NCBI GenBank assembly: GCA_937892105.1
Contig: CALAUZ010000164.1
Span: 1 to 22,448 of the forward strand
Reading direction: 5' to 3'
From: an uncultured Fretibacterium sp.
GTDB lineage: Bacteria > Synergistota > Synergistia > Synergistales > Aminobacteriaceae
Length of the DNA stretch: 22,448 bases
Part shown: one piece after another, positions 7,926 to 15,593 of the stretch
Layout of the letters: each line of letters begins with the position of its first letter
How positions within the stretch are numbered: position 1 is the stretch's first letter
Position numbers and translations under genes: made by a program
The notes under the pieces: generated by a model
Databases searched by the model: none
What the model saw: the letters and a program-made list of their open reading frames with translations, nothing else
What the model was told of the DNA's origin: nothing

Positions 7926-9062
7926 TTGGAGGATTTATACGCAATTCTTGAAGTCCCAAGAGACGCTTCGCAGGCGGACATCAAGAAGGCTTACAGGAAA
8001 TTAGTACATCAGTATCACCCTGATTCACACCCCGGCGACAAGGAAGCAGAGGAGAAGTTCAAGAAGATTAACGCTGCTTACTCTGTCCTGAATGATCCGG
8101 AGAAGCGCGCACGTTATGACCAGTTTGGGACGACTGATCCAAACTCCAATCCTTTCGGCGGTATGGGCGGAATGGATTTGGGCGACCTTTTCGGGGACAT
8201 ATTCGCACAGGCTTTCGGAGGAGGCTTTTCATCATCACGAAGGCAGTATGACCCCAACGCTCCTCAGAGAGGCGATGACATTGAACAGGTTGTGCATGTT
8301 ACGCTGCTGGAAGCGTCAAAAGGTGTTACCCGCGATATTGACGTTATGAAGTCCGAGACATGCCAGCATTGCAATGGCACAGGAGCAAAGCCGGGTACAA
8401 AGCCCGAAACATGTCCCCGCTGTCATGGTCAAGGTCAGGTTCGTCAGGCACAGCAGAGTTTGTTCGGACAGTTCGTCAGCATTACTACATGCCCGGATTG
8501 TCATGGAACTGGCAAAATTATCCGCGACAAGTGCGGTGAATGCGGCGGTACAGGCCATGTCAGGAAGAAGCACAAACTTGAAGTGAAGATACCTGCCGGC
8601 GTTGAACGCAACATGCGTCTAAGAATACCCAATGCAGGAGAGGCAGGCCATAACGGCGGACAGTCCGGCGATTTGTACCTGATTATTGATGTTGAAGTGA
8701 ATCCGGATTTTGAGCGGGACGGTGCTGACCTTCACACCACATTGCTTCTGACGTATCCGCAGGCTGTTCTCGGAACTGACACGAAGATTAAGCTGCTTGA
8801 CGGAACGATGGAGACCGTTACGGTAGCGGCAGGGACACAGCATGGCCAGGTGTTAAAGCTGAAAGGCAAGGGAATGCCTCGTCTAAATTCTGCGCTAAAG
8901 ACCACAGGGGATTTGTATGCTCATGTATACATTGAGATACCAAAGAAGCTGACGGATAAGCAGCGTGAGCTGATAAAATCTCTTGCTGATGAGATGCAGG
9001 CACCTGTGAGCGTTGATGAACCTGGATTGTTCGACAAATTCAAGAAATGGTTGCAGGAATAG
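7926..9062 (+). CDS. dnaJ: Chaperone protein DnaJ (Hsp40), TTG start
   Basis: Co-chaperone that stimulates DnaK ATPase and delivers unfolded substrates; cytoplasmic, 378 residues. J domain at the N-terminus with the essential HPD at 31-33, a Gly/Phe-rich linker (about 68-104), then four zinc-finger repeats with cysteine pairs at 146/149, 163/166, 189/192 and 203/206 (CQHCNGTG, CPRCHGQG, CPDCHGTG, CGECGGTG), then the two substrate-binding C-terminal domains. This is full type I DnaJ. The start is the TTG at 7926-7928: GGAGG lies 10 bp upstream and the encoded MEDLYAILEV matches the normal family start, with no ATG nearby. No dnaK or grpE is in the window. It overlaps acpS by 16 bp. Confidence 0.97.
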   Translation: MEDLYAILEVPRDASQADIKKAYRKLVHQYHPDSHPGDKEAEEKFKKINAAYSVLNDPEKRARYDQFGTTDPNSNPFGGMGGMDLGDLFGDIFAQAFGGGFSSSRRQYDPNAPQRGDDIEQVVHVTLLEASKGVTRDIDVMKSETCQHCNGTGAKPGTKPETCPRCHGQGQVRQAQQSLFGQFVSITTCPDCHGTGKIIRDKCGECGGTGHVRKKHKLEVKIPAGVERNMRLRIPNAGEAGHNGGQSGDLYLIIDVEVNPDFERDGADLHTTLLLTYPQAVLGTDTKIKLLDGTMETVTVAAGTQHGQVLKLKGKGMPRLNSALKTTGDLYAHVYIEIPKKLTDKQRELIKSLADEMQAPVSVDEPGLFDKFKKWLQE

Positions 9063-9421
9063 GCGTGGATTTGTGCAGTGTTGAGAGAATGAGGAAGGCT
9101 CTGCGTTCGGGAGGCTTCAGGGATAAGGTGTTCAGCCCGGAGGAAATCTCGTACTGCGAGGAAAAAGGTGATAGACGTTACGAGAGTTACGCGGCAGGTT
9201 TTGCGGCACGTGAAGCGTTCGTCAAGGCTTCGGGAAAAACATTGTCTTCCGTGATGTTCGGGGGAAACTTCGCGCTGATACGCACGGACGGCGTGCCAGA
9301 AATAAAGCTGTCAGGAAACCTCGTAATTCCGTCAGCAAAAATATTCGTCTCAATATCTCACGAAACAGGTTACGCCATCGCAATGGTAGTAATAGACATT
9401 AAGGAAGGAGAATTAAAATGA
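9047..9421 (+). CDS. acpS: Holo-[acyl-carrier-protein] synthase
   Basis: Transfers 4'-phosphopantetheine from coenzyme A to the serine of acyl carrier protein, activating fatty-acid synthesis; 124 residues, standard length for an AcpS trimer subunit. The metal-binding aspartate is D8 in GIGVDL, the second conserved acidic residue is E56 in AAREAFVKA with K60 following, and the C-terminal strand [14 protein letters not shown] contains the conserved SxSH. The ATG at 9047 lies inside the end of dnaJ with no ribosome site, so translation probably depends on coupling. Its stop overlaps the next start as ATGA. Confidence 0.95.
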   Translation: MVAGIGVDLCSVERMRKALRSGGFRDKVFSPEEISYCEEKGDRRYESYAAGFAAREAFVKASGKTLSSVMFGGNFALIRTDGVPEIKLSGNLVIPSAKIFVSISHETGYAIAMVVIDIKEGELK

Positions 9422-10215
9422 TAATCGACATAAGCGGTGCAAGCACGATATTATCAAGTCTCGGAAGCATACTCGTTGCAGGTTTCATTCTTCTGCTTGT
9501 GCTTTCGTCAGCAATTAAGGTAATCCCCGAATACAGGCGGATAGTCCTGTTCAGGCTCGGTCGTCTGGTTGGAAGCAGAGGGCCTGGAATAGTCTTTATT
9601 GTCCCGTTCATCGACAGGTCTGTAACGGTTGACTTGAGGATATTGACGCTTGATGTTCCGGTTCAGGAAGTAATCACGAAAGATAACGTTGCGATTAAGG
9701 TGAATGCCGTTGTGTATTTCAGGGTATTAGACCCCGCAAAGTCAGTTGTTGAGGTCGAGAACTATATCGTTGCGACAAGCCAGCTTGCACAGACTACGTT
9801 GCGTTCTGTTGTAGGCTCAGTTGAACTCGATGAAGTGTTGTCCTCAAGGGAGAAGATTAATCAGGAACTCCAGAAGATTATTGACGAACGCACAGACCCG
9901 TGGGGAATTAAGGTTAGCGCGGTGGAAGTGAAGGAGCTTGAACTGCCCGAAGGAATGAAACGTGCAATGGCGCGTCAGGCAGAGGCAGAACGCGAACGCA
10001 GGGCAAAAATCATTGCGGCAGAAGGAGAACTTCAGGCTGCGGAAAAACTCTCAGAGGCTGCACGAAAAATGGAGACATCTCCTGTAACGTTGCAGTTGAG
10101 ATACTTGCAGACGATACGTGAAATTTCAGGTGAACGCAACACAACAACATTCTTCCCGATACCAGTTGACCTTATACAGCCATTCATCGACAGGCTGACC
10201 CGCAAGGAGGCTTAG
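9418..10215 (+). CDS. Slipin / SPFH-domain (stomatin-like) membrane protein
   Basis: A bacterial stomatin homologue, 265 residues. One N-terminal membrane segment (about residues 15-37) is followed by the SPFH domain (about 38-200), with the slipin landmarks [47 protein letters not shown], and [13 protein letters not shown] charged coiled-coil ([19 protein letters not shown]) comes next and a short hydrophobic tail follows. Family members form rings or scaffolds at the membrane and often partner with an NfeD protease-like protein; no NfeD is next to it here. The start overlaps the acpS stop by four bases and follows AAGGAGAA. It is 3 bp from alaS, an uncommon neighbour. Confidence 0.9.
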   Translation: MIIDISGASTILSSLGSILVAGFILLLVLSSAIKVIPEYRRIVLFRLGRLVGSRGPGIVFIVPFIDRSVTVDLRILTLDVPVQEVITKDNVAIKVNAVVYFRVLDPAKSVVEVENYIVATSQLAQTTLRSVVGSVELDEVLSSREKINQELQKIIDERTDPWGIKVSAVEVKELELPEGMKRAMARQAEAERERRAKIIAAEGELQAAEKLSEAARKMETSPVTLQLRYLQTIREISGERNTTTFFPIPVDLIQPFIDRLTRKEA

Positions 10216-10218
10216 TAC

Positions 10219-12855
10219 ATGCAATACAGAAAAGCCGCAGAACTTCGCGAAATGTTCATCAAATTCTGGGAGGAGAAAGGCGCAAAACATATTCCCAGTT
10301 TCTCGCTTGTACCTGAAGACCCGTCATTGCTCTTCACGATTGCGGGAATGGTTCCCCTGAAGCCCTATTATCTCGGCATAAAGAACCCAGAATACCCCCG
10401 TGTCGTAACATGTCAGAAATGTGTCCGCACCAATGACATCGAAAACGTTGGCAGAACCGCGAGACATCATACATTCTTTGAGATGTTGGGGAATTTCACG
10501 TGGGGGAGCTACTTCAAGAACGAGGCTGTTTCATGGGCATGGGAGTTTTTGACCGAGAGGGTTGGGCTTGAACCAGAGAGGCTTTACGCAACAATTTATC
10601 TTGACGACGAGGAAGCTTTCAACGCTTGGAGAAAATTCCTGCCTGAGAACAAGATTTACCGTTTCGGACAGGACGATAACTACTGGTTCATGGGCGAGAC
10701 AGGGCCTTGCGGGCCATGCAGCGAGATTTACTACGACAGGGGCGAGAAGTATTCCTGCGGGAAGCCGACATGCGGTGTTGGGTGCGACTGCGACAGGTAC
10801 ATGGAGATATGGAACTTGGTATTCACACAGTTTGACCGCCAGAAAGACGGAAGCCTTCCCCTTCTTCCCCACAAGAATATTGATACCGGAATGGGACTTG
10901 AACGTCTTGCAAGCGTAATTCAGGGTGTAGATACGGATTACGAGACCGATCTCTTTACGCCGATGATTGAGCATACTTGCAGGCGTGCCGGAATAACTTA
11001 CGGGAACAATGCCCGCGATGACATGGCCGTCCGTGTAATCTCTGACCATGTACGCAGTGTTGCATTCATGCTTGCTGACGGCGTACTGCCATCGAATGAC
11101 GGGCCGGGATATGTATTGCGCAGACTTCTGAGGAGGGCTGTAAGGTTCGGGAAGCTGCTTGGGTTTGACGGGCTGTTCCTGAATGAGTACATGCCGATAC
11201 TGATTGACGTTATGGGCAATCCTTACAGGGAATTGATTACGCAGAGGCCGGTTATTGAGCAGATAATCACGCTTGAGGAGGAGAAGTTCAACAAGACACT
11301 GAAGCAGGGGACGGAATTATTCGACGCAGAAACCTCGCACCTCAAGGCACAGGGAGCAACAGAGATACCCGGCGATGTCATATTCACACTCTATGACACA
11401 TACGGCTTCCCTCCTGAATTGACGCGTGAGATGGCTGGGGAATTGGGCTTCACTCTGGACGAGGAAGGCTTCAAGTCGGCCATGAACGAGCAGAAGGAAC
11501 GCGCCAGAGCTTCAAGCAAGCAGAAACGCAGCGCACTTGCCGGAGATGTCTACACCGAAATCGAGAATGAGGCAGGAGCGACAGTATTCACGGGGGACAG
11601 CAGGCACAACGACAGCGGGAAGATTATCGCAATCATAACTCCCGAAGGCAGAACCGATGCTGTAACGGGAGCGGGAGAGTTTGAGATTGTTCTGGACACA
11701 ACGCCATTCTACGCTGAAAGAGGCGGTGAAATAGGCGACACCGGCAGCATAAAGGTGAACGGTATTACCCTCCAAGTTCTGAACACGATACCGCATGGGA
11801 AAATAATCGTCCACACTGTGAGGCCAGATGTCGAAGGTACTGTGAAAGTTGGCGATGAAGCAATGTGCTTTGTCGATAACGAGAGGCGGTCAGCAATAAG
11901 ACGCAATCACACTGCGACACACCTTCTTCATGAGGCATTGGGGCGTGTGCTTGGCCGTCATGTAAGGCAGGCAGGCTCACTCGTAACTGATATGTTCCTG
12001 CGTTTTGACTTCACACATCATTCTGCTGTAACAGATGAAGAAATTGAGGAGGCAGAACGCATAATCAACACCGAGATACTCGCTAACATTGAAGTGAACG
12101 TCTCCGAACACTCGAAGGAAGAAGCTCAGAATTTGGGAGCAAAGGCACTTTTTGACGAGAAATACGGCGATGTAGTGAGGGTTGTTGATGTTCCAGGTTT
12201 CTCAATGGAGTTATGCGGCGGGCTTCATGTCAGCAGAACGGGTGATATTGGGAGCTTCAAGATACTTCGTGAGGAGAGTATAGGTTCTGGGACAAGAAGG
12301 ATACTCGCTGTAACGGGTATGAATGTTGTAACCCTTATCCAGAAGTTATTTGCCCTGCGAAACTCAATGACAGCGTTGTTATCGACTGACGAGGACGGTC
12401 TGACAGAGAAGGCAAAAGCTCTTGTTGACGACTTGAAGGCTATGAAAGCGCAGGTTGAGGCGGCGAAACTCCGAGAGCTTCTGGACAACTCAGAACGTTT
12501 CCTTGAACGCGAAGAAGCAGGCGGAGTGTTGTTGCAGGTTGGACGTTTCCCTGACATTCAGGCGAACATGCTGCGTGATATTGGCGACAAGGCAAAGGCG
12601 CGCCCAGAACCCAACGTCGTAATCCTCGCGTCAGTCAGCACTGAGGATAATTCCTGCCAGCTTGTTGTCATGGCGGACGATAAGGCTGTGAACATGGGCG
12701 TGAACGCTGGTACATTGGTGAAGGAAGCGTGTGCGGTACTCGGCGGAAAAGGCGGCGGAAGGAAGAACCTTGCACAGGGTGGAGGGCGAGAAGGCTCGAA
12801 ACTTGAGGAGGCATTGTCAAGGGTCAGGGAGCTAATAGCAGGACAGTTGAAGTAA
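10219..12855 (+). CDS. alaS: Alanine-tRNA ligase
   Basis: Charges tRNA-Ala and edits mischarged Ser or Gly; cytoplasmic, 878 residues, full length. The class II catalytic core covers about 1-240, with RHHTFFEMLGNFTWGSYFK (82-100) and the TGMGLERL motif 3 (223-230). A tRNA-recognition region and the editing domain follow, with zinc ligands H564, H568, C666 and H670. The C-Ala domain ends with GGKGGGRKNLAQGGG. The editing motif is CGGLH where the widespread form is CGGTH; zinc ligands are kept. Inside the catalytic half a small cysteine cluster (C180, C185, C189, C191) is notable. AAGGAGG precedes the ATG and the gene ends in a strong terminator that is duplicated downstream. Confidence 0.98.
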   Translation: MQYRKAAELREMFIKFWEEKGAKHIPSFSLVPEDPSLLFTIAGMVPLKPYYLGIKNPEYPRVVTCQKCVRTNDIENVGRTARHHTFFEMLGNFTWGSYFKNEAVSWAWEFLTERVGLEPERLYATIYLDDEEAFNAWRKFLPENKIYRFGQDDNYWFMGETGPCGPCSEIYYDRGEKYSCGKPTCGVGCDCDRYMEIWNLVFTQFDRQKDGSLPLLPHKNIDTGMGLERLASVIQGVDTDYETDLFTPMIEHTCRRAGITYGNNARDDMAVRVISDHVRSVAFMLADGVLPSNDGPGYVLRRLLRRAVRFGKLLGFDGLFLNEYMPILIDVMGNPYRELITQRPVIEQIITLEEEKFNKTLKQGTELFDAETSHLKAQGATEIPGDVIFTLYDTYGFPPELTREMAGELGFTLDEEGFKSAMNEQKERARASSKQKRSALAGDVYTEIENEAGATVFTGDSRHNDSGKIIAIITPEGRTDAVTGAGEFEIVLDTTPFYAERGGEIGDTGSIKVNGITLQVLNTIPHGKIIVHTVRPDVEGTVKVGDEAMCFVDNERRSAIRRNHTATHLLHEALGRVLGRHVRQAGSLVTDMFLRFDFTHHSAVTDEEIEEAERIINTEILANIEVNVSEHSKEEAQNLGAKALFDEKYGDVVRVVDVPGFSMELCGGLHVSRTGDIGSFKILREESIGSGTRRILAVTGMNVVTLIQKLFALRNSMTALLSTDEDGLTEKAKALVDDLKAMKAQVEAAKLRELLDNSERFLEREEAGGVLLQVGRFPDIQANMLRDIGDKAKARPEPNVVILASVSTEDNSCQLVVMADDKAVNMGVNAGTLVKEACAVLGGKGGGRKNLAQGGGREGSKLEEALSRVRELIAGQLK

Positions 12856-12909
12856 GAATTATGTCGCCGGAGGAGGAAAAATCCTTTGGCGATATTTTTT
12901 TATAATATT
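12823..12909 (+). repeat. Direct repeat copy 1: alaS tail plus terminator
   Basis: Covers the last 11 codons of alaS including stop, 20 identical bases after the stop, the terminator stem and its T-run. Copy 2 lies 406 bp downstream. In the coding part 26 of 33 positions match; the stretch from 12856 to 12875 matches copy 2 exactly. Confidence 0.85.
12864..12901 (+). terminator. Rho-independent terminator of the dnaJ-alaS operon
   Basis: TCGCCGGAGGA (12864-12874) pairs with TCCTTTGGCGA (12882-12892), 11 pairs with two G-U, 7-nt loop, followed by TATTTTTTT. It starts 9 bp after the alaS stop. Confidence 0.93.
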
Positions 12910-12936
12910 GCACAATATAAATTGTAAATATATAAT
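12908..12936 (+). promoter_or_regulatory. Candidate promoter of the small secreted-protein gene
   Basis: TTGCAC (12908-12913, three of six) and a perfect TATAAT (12931-12936) are 17 bp apart in a very AT-rich stretch directly behind the alaS terminator. Transcription would start near 12943, about 27 bp before the start codon. Confidence 0.5.
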
Positions 12937-12969
12937 TTTAAAATTCTTTGAAGAAAGGAGGAAATAAAC

Positions 12970-13215
12970 ATGAAGAAATTTCTTGCGGCATTAGTTATTG
13001 TCTTTGTGTTTTCAGTGTCAATGGTTAGTGTAGCCTTTGCAAGACCATCACAATCAAAAATAATAACAATCCCTAAAGGAGGGGTTGTGGGTGTTGTGGT
13101 GAAGAAGCCGATACCCACTCCAGGTCTTACCGCTATTCTTTACGATGATGGTCCTATGCCATTGATTCTCACTCCAACTGTTAGTGGTTGGCAAGAGGTT
13201 GAGTGCTACAGGTAA
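12970..13215 (+). CDS. Small secreted protein of unknown function
   Basis: Not recognised. 81 residues: a clear signal peptide (MKKFLAALVIVFVFSVSMVS, cleavage probably after VAFA near residue 24) and a mature chain of about 57 residues with a Gly/Val/Lys/Pro-rich middle (PKGGVVGVVVKKPIPTPG) and the end WQEVECYR carrying the only mature cysteine. AAGGAGG at good spacing makes translation credible. The gene has its own promoter and terminator and is enclosed by two copies of the alaS tail and terminator, so it forms a free-standing insertion-like unit. Its AT-rich upstream region differs from the surroundings. A secreted peptide, a small envelope protein or a precursor of a processed product are all possible. 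Confidence 0.7.
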   Translation: MKKFLAALVIVFVFSVSMVSVAFARPSQSKIITIPKGGVVGVVVKKPIPTPGLTAILYDDGPMPLILTPTVSGWQEVECYR

Positions 13216-13228
13216 TGTTCTGATGAGA

Positions 13229-13318
13229 GTCAAGTAGCTTATCTCAGGACAGGTAAAGTAAGAATTATGTCGCCGGAGGAGCAACAAAAATCCTTCGGCG
13301 ATATTTTTTATATTATCG
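13229..13318 (+). repeat. Direct repeat copy 2: alaS-like tail remnant plus terminator
   Basis: Begins with a degraded copy of the last alaS codons: in the same frame it reads V-K-stop-L-I-S-G-Q-V-K-stop against V-R-E-L-I-A-G-Q-L-K-stop in alaS. It then continues through the same trailer and terminator. Differences in the stem keep base pairing (a G-U pair becomes G-C), and the loop gains a few bases. Confidence 0.8.
13270..13309 (+). terminator. Rho-independent terminator of the small secreted-protein gene
   Basis: TCGCCGGAGGA (13270-13280) pairs with TCCTTCGGCGA (13291-13301), 11 pairs with one G-U, then TATTTTTT. It is the second copy of the alaS terminator. Confidence 0.93.
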
Positions 13319-13344
13319 TACTATTAAGACTTATTCAGCTATAA

Positions 13345-13509
13345 TTTCTCTCAATTCCAATCAACTTTCATTTGGAGAAATTTCAAGCAACAGCGGATAA
13401 ATCGGTGGCAAGCTATTTCTCATTCGGGACGGCCTTTAATGTTTCTGGCGACAACGCAATCGGTACAGTTGTTGACGCGATATATACGCGATGGATTAAG
13501 AGGGCTTAG
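13345..13509 (+). pseudogene. Possible 3' remnant of an unknown gene
   Basis: An open frame without ATG or GTG ends at TAG 13507-13509. From the only near-start, TTG 13372, it encodes 45 residues, including SVASYFSFGTAFNVSGD and AIGTVVDAIYTRWIKRA, which read like the folded end of a real protein rather than chance. No ribosome site precedes the TTG. The GC content is that of the neighbouring genes, unlike the AT-rich spacer before it. I take it as the tail of a gene whose front was lost; the parent family is unknown to me. Confidence 0.35.
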
Positions 13510-13530
13510 ACGTATAATAATGCGAGTGAT

Positions 13531-13563
13531 ACACGGCTTGGGGCTGAATGTCTCTGGCCGTGT
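13531..13563 (+). promoter_or_regulatory. Leader hairpin and -10 element upstream of sdaAB
   Basis: ACACGGC (13531-13537) pairs with GCCGTGT (13557-13563) around a 19-nt loop in the sdaAB leader, 24 bp before the start codon. A perfect TATAAT lies at 13513-13518, without a clear -35. The hairpin lacks a T-run, so it is not a simple terminator; any regulatory role is unproven. Confidence 0.35.
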
Positions 13564-13587
13564 TGCTTTAACTGAGGAGGGGAAAAC

Positions 13588-14256
13588 ATGAATGTATTTG
13601 ACATAATCGGGCCTGTCATGATTGGGCCTTCAAGTTCACATACTGCTGGTGCTGTACGTCTTGGGCGGGTTGCGAACAAGGTAATGGACGGAAAAACACC
13701 CAAGAAGCTCGACATCATATTATCGGGTTCATTTGCTAGGACTTACAGGGGACATGGAACAGACAGGGCGTTACTTGCAGGCGTAATGGGCTATCACAGT
13801 TACAGCGAGGAAATCAGGGACGCTCTCGAAATCGCAAAGAATGAGGGGATAGATTACCGTTTCATTGAGCAGGACATACCAGGCACGCACCCAAATACAG
13901 CACGTATACACTTCACGCTAGATGACAGCACTGAAGGAACGGTTGAGGGAGCAAGTATAGGCGGCGGGAATATTCGTGTTGACTTTGTGAACGGAATGCG
14001 TGTTGACTTCACGGGTGAGAATAACACGATACTTGTGCTTCACTGGGACAAGCCGGGAGTTATTGCAGATGTTACGGCGTTAATGAGGCTGAAATATTCC
14101 CATATAAACATCTCGAATTTTCACCTTTCACGAAGGGAACGCGGAGGGGAAGCCCTTATGACGATCGAGATTGACGGACAGCCTGAGCTTGGAATGACTG
14201 AGGATATACGCGGCCTCAGCAACATAATCAACGCGCTTTTAATCCGTGCAATATAG
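13588..14256 (+). CDS. sdaAB: L-serine dehydratase, iron-sulfur-dependent, beta subunit
   Basis: Small subunit of the two-chain L-serine dehydratase that converts serine to pyruvate and ammonia; 222 residues, usual length. The N-terminal half opens with FDIIGPVMIGPSSSHTAGAVRLG (split here as FDIIGPVMIGPSSSH and TAGAVRLG), a family signature, and the C-terminal part (about 147-222) is an ACT domain starting TILVLHWDKPGVIADVTALM, which may sense an amino acid. GAGGAGGGG precedes the ATG. The alpha subunit follows after 12 bp, so the two form an operon with ruvX. Assignment is firm. Confidence 0.96.
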   Translation: MNVFDIIGPVMIGPSSSHTAGAVRLGRVANKVMDGKTPKKLDIILSGSFARTYRGHGTDRALLAGVMGYHSYSEEIRDALEIAKNEGIDYRFIEQDIPGTHPNTARIHFTLDDSTEGTVEGASIGGGNIRVDFVNGMRVDFTGENNTILVLHWDKPGVIADVTALMRLKYSHINISNFHLSRRERGGEALMTIEIDGQPELGMTEDIRGLSNIINALLIRAI

Positions 14257-14268
14257 GAGAGATTAGGA

Positions 14269-15153
14269 ATGGTGCTTCAATACAATTCGATTGATGAACT
14301 TGTGAAGGCGGCAGGAAACGGGAAAATCAGTGAGCTTGTTTTGGCCGATCAGTCGAAATCAATGGAAATTCCCGCAGATGAAATATATTCGCGCATGGAG
14401 AATAGTTTTGATGTAATGTGCGAGGCAGTAAGGAGCGGTCAGGACGAGAATGTGAAATCAATGTCGGGCTTAACGGGCGGCGAGGGTTTCAAGATGAAGA
14501 ATTACTCTGAGAATGGCGGATTGTCTGGAAAATTCATGACAAAGGCAATGTCAATGGCACTTGCTGTAGCGAGCTATAACGCCTCAATGGGTAAAATTGT
14601 TGCGACGCCTACTGCTGGAAGCTGCGGAATAATGCCTGGCTGCCTTGTATCTCTCTACGATGAGGGAAGGGCAGAGAAGCGTGATATAGTGATGTCGATG
14701 TTCACGGCCGGAGCGTTTGGGATTGTGATTGCGAAGAACGCGTGTATTTCTGGCGCACAGGGAGGTTGTCAGGCAGAATGCGGGAGTGCGTCAGGAATGG
14801 CTGCGGCTTCACTTGTTGAACTCATGGGTGGAACGCCGGAACAATGTGCGGACGCTTGTGCGATTGCGATTGCGAACCAGCTTGGACTAGTTTGCGATCC
14901 TGTTGCGGGGCTTGTTGAAATACCGTGCATAAAGCGCAATGTTTCAGGGGTAATGATAGCGTTTTCATCGGCAGACATAGTACTTGCAGGGATTAAGGCA
15001 TATATACCTGTTGACGAATGCATTACGGCGATGAGGAATGTTGGGGACGCTATGATACCGGCGTTGAAGGAGACGGCATTGGGAGGACTTGCGCAGACAC
15101 CTACAGGGAAAAAGCTGAAAGAACAAGTATTCGGGAAAGAGAAAGACGAATGA
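14269..15153 (+). CDS. sdaAA: L-serine dehydratase, iron-sulfur-dependent, alpha subunit
   Basis: Catalytic subunit carrying the oxygen-sensitive [4Fe-4S] cluster; 294 residues. Cluster ligands by family spacing are C167 (GAQGGCQAE), C209 (LVCDPVAG) and C220 (IPCIKRN), the 42- and 11-residue gaps matching known bacterial enzymes. The substrate segment TPTAGSCGIMPG (113-124) is intact. With SdaAB it deaminates serine to pyruvate, feeding fermentation; the cluster fits an anaerobe. An AGGAGA ribosome site precedes the ATG and the stop overlaps the ruvX start (ATGA). Confidence 0.96.
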   Translation: MVLQYNSIDELVKAAGNGKISELVLADQSKSMEIPADEIYSRMENSFDVMCEAVRSGQDENVKSMSGLTGGEGFKMKNYSENGGLSGKFMTKAMSMALAVASYNASMGKIVATPTAGSCGIMPGCLVSLYDEGRAEKRDIVMSMFTAGAFGIVIAKNACISGAQGGCQAECGSASGMAAASLVELMGGTPEQCADACAIAIANQLGLVCDPVAGLVEIPCIKRNVSGVMIAFSSADIVLAGIKAYIPVDECITAMRNVGDAMIPALKETALGGLAQTPTGKKLKEQVFGKEKDE

Positions 15154-15557
15154 GCCGTGTACTTGCGCTTGACATTGGGACAGTGAGGATTGGTGCGGCA
15201 ATCTCTGATCCAACAAGGACTATAGCTCAGGGTTTGGGAGTGTGGAAGGCTGAGACGTGGCACGATGATTTTGACGCGGCTATGAGGAAGTATGAACCTG
15301 CGATTGTTATTGTTGGGCTGCCATTGAGGACTGACGGAAAGAACAGCGAGGCGGCGGAGAGAATTACAGCGATTGTTGACGGACTTAGGACGGAATATCC
15401 AGAGTGTGAATTTGTGCTTCATGACGAGAGGTTTACTACAGTGATAGCACATCAGGCTATGCTTGAGGCTGATACATCACGAAGGAAACGCAAAAAGAAT
15501 GTCGATAAAGTTGCGGCGGTGCTGATACTCGAAAGCTGGCTTGAAGCTAACAGATGA
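15150..15557 (+). CDS. ruvX: Putative pre-16S rRNA nuclease / Holliday-junction resolvase-like YqgF
   Basis: RNase H-fold nuclease of the YqgF/RuvX family, which matures the 5' end of 16S rRNA; 135 residues, standard length. D8 in LALDIGTVRIG is the first catalytic acid, VGLPLRTDG is the central motif, and DERFTT carries the second. The end KKNVDKVAAVLILESWL holds the last conserved aspartate. The start is the ATG overlapping the sdaAA stop; the frame runs 44 codons further upstream inside sdaAA, which is not family-like. In many bacteria ruvX lies next to alaS, so the intervening sda genes and repeat cassette may be insertions into an older alaS-ruvX pair. Confidence 0.93.
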   Translation: MSRVLALDIGTVRIGAAISDPTRTIAQGLGVWKAETWHDDFDAAMRKYEPAIVIVGLPLRTDGKNSEAAERITAIVDGLRTEYPECEFVLHDERFTTVIAHQAMLEADTSRRKRKKNVDKVAAVLILESWLEANR

Positions 15558-15593
15558 TATACATTATCCTTTCTCTAACCTATAGGGAGGGGA

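Noticed and set aside
10531..11049. Minus-strand 172-codon frame inside alaS
   Set aside because: Antisense shadow of the alanyl-tRNA synthetase core.
13472..13500. TTGACG as a -35 element for sdaAB
   Set aside because: No acceptable -10 at 16-18 bp; the only perfect TATAAT is 35 bp further on.
14769..15452. Minus-strand 227-codon frame across sdaAA and ruvX
   Set aside because: Opposite two well-identified genes, no ribosome site, unlikely residue mix.
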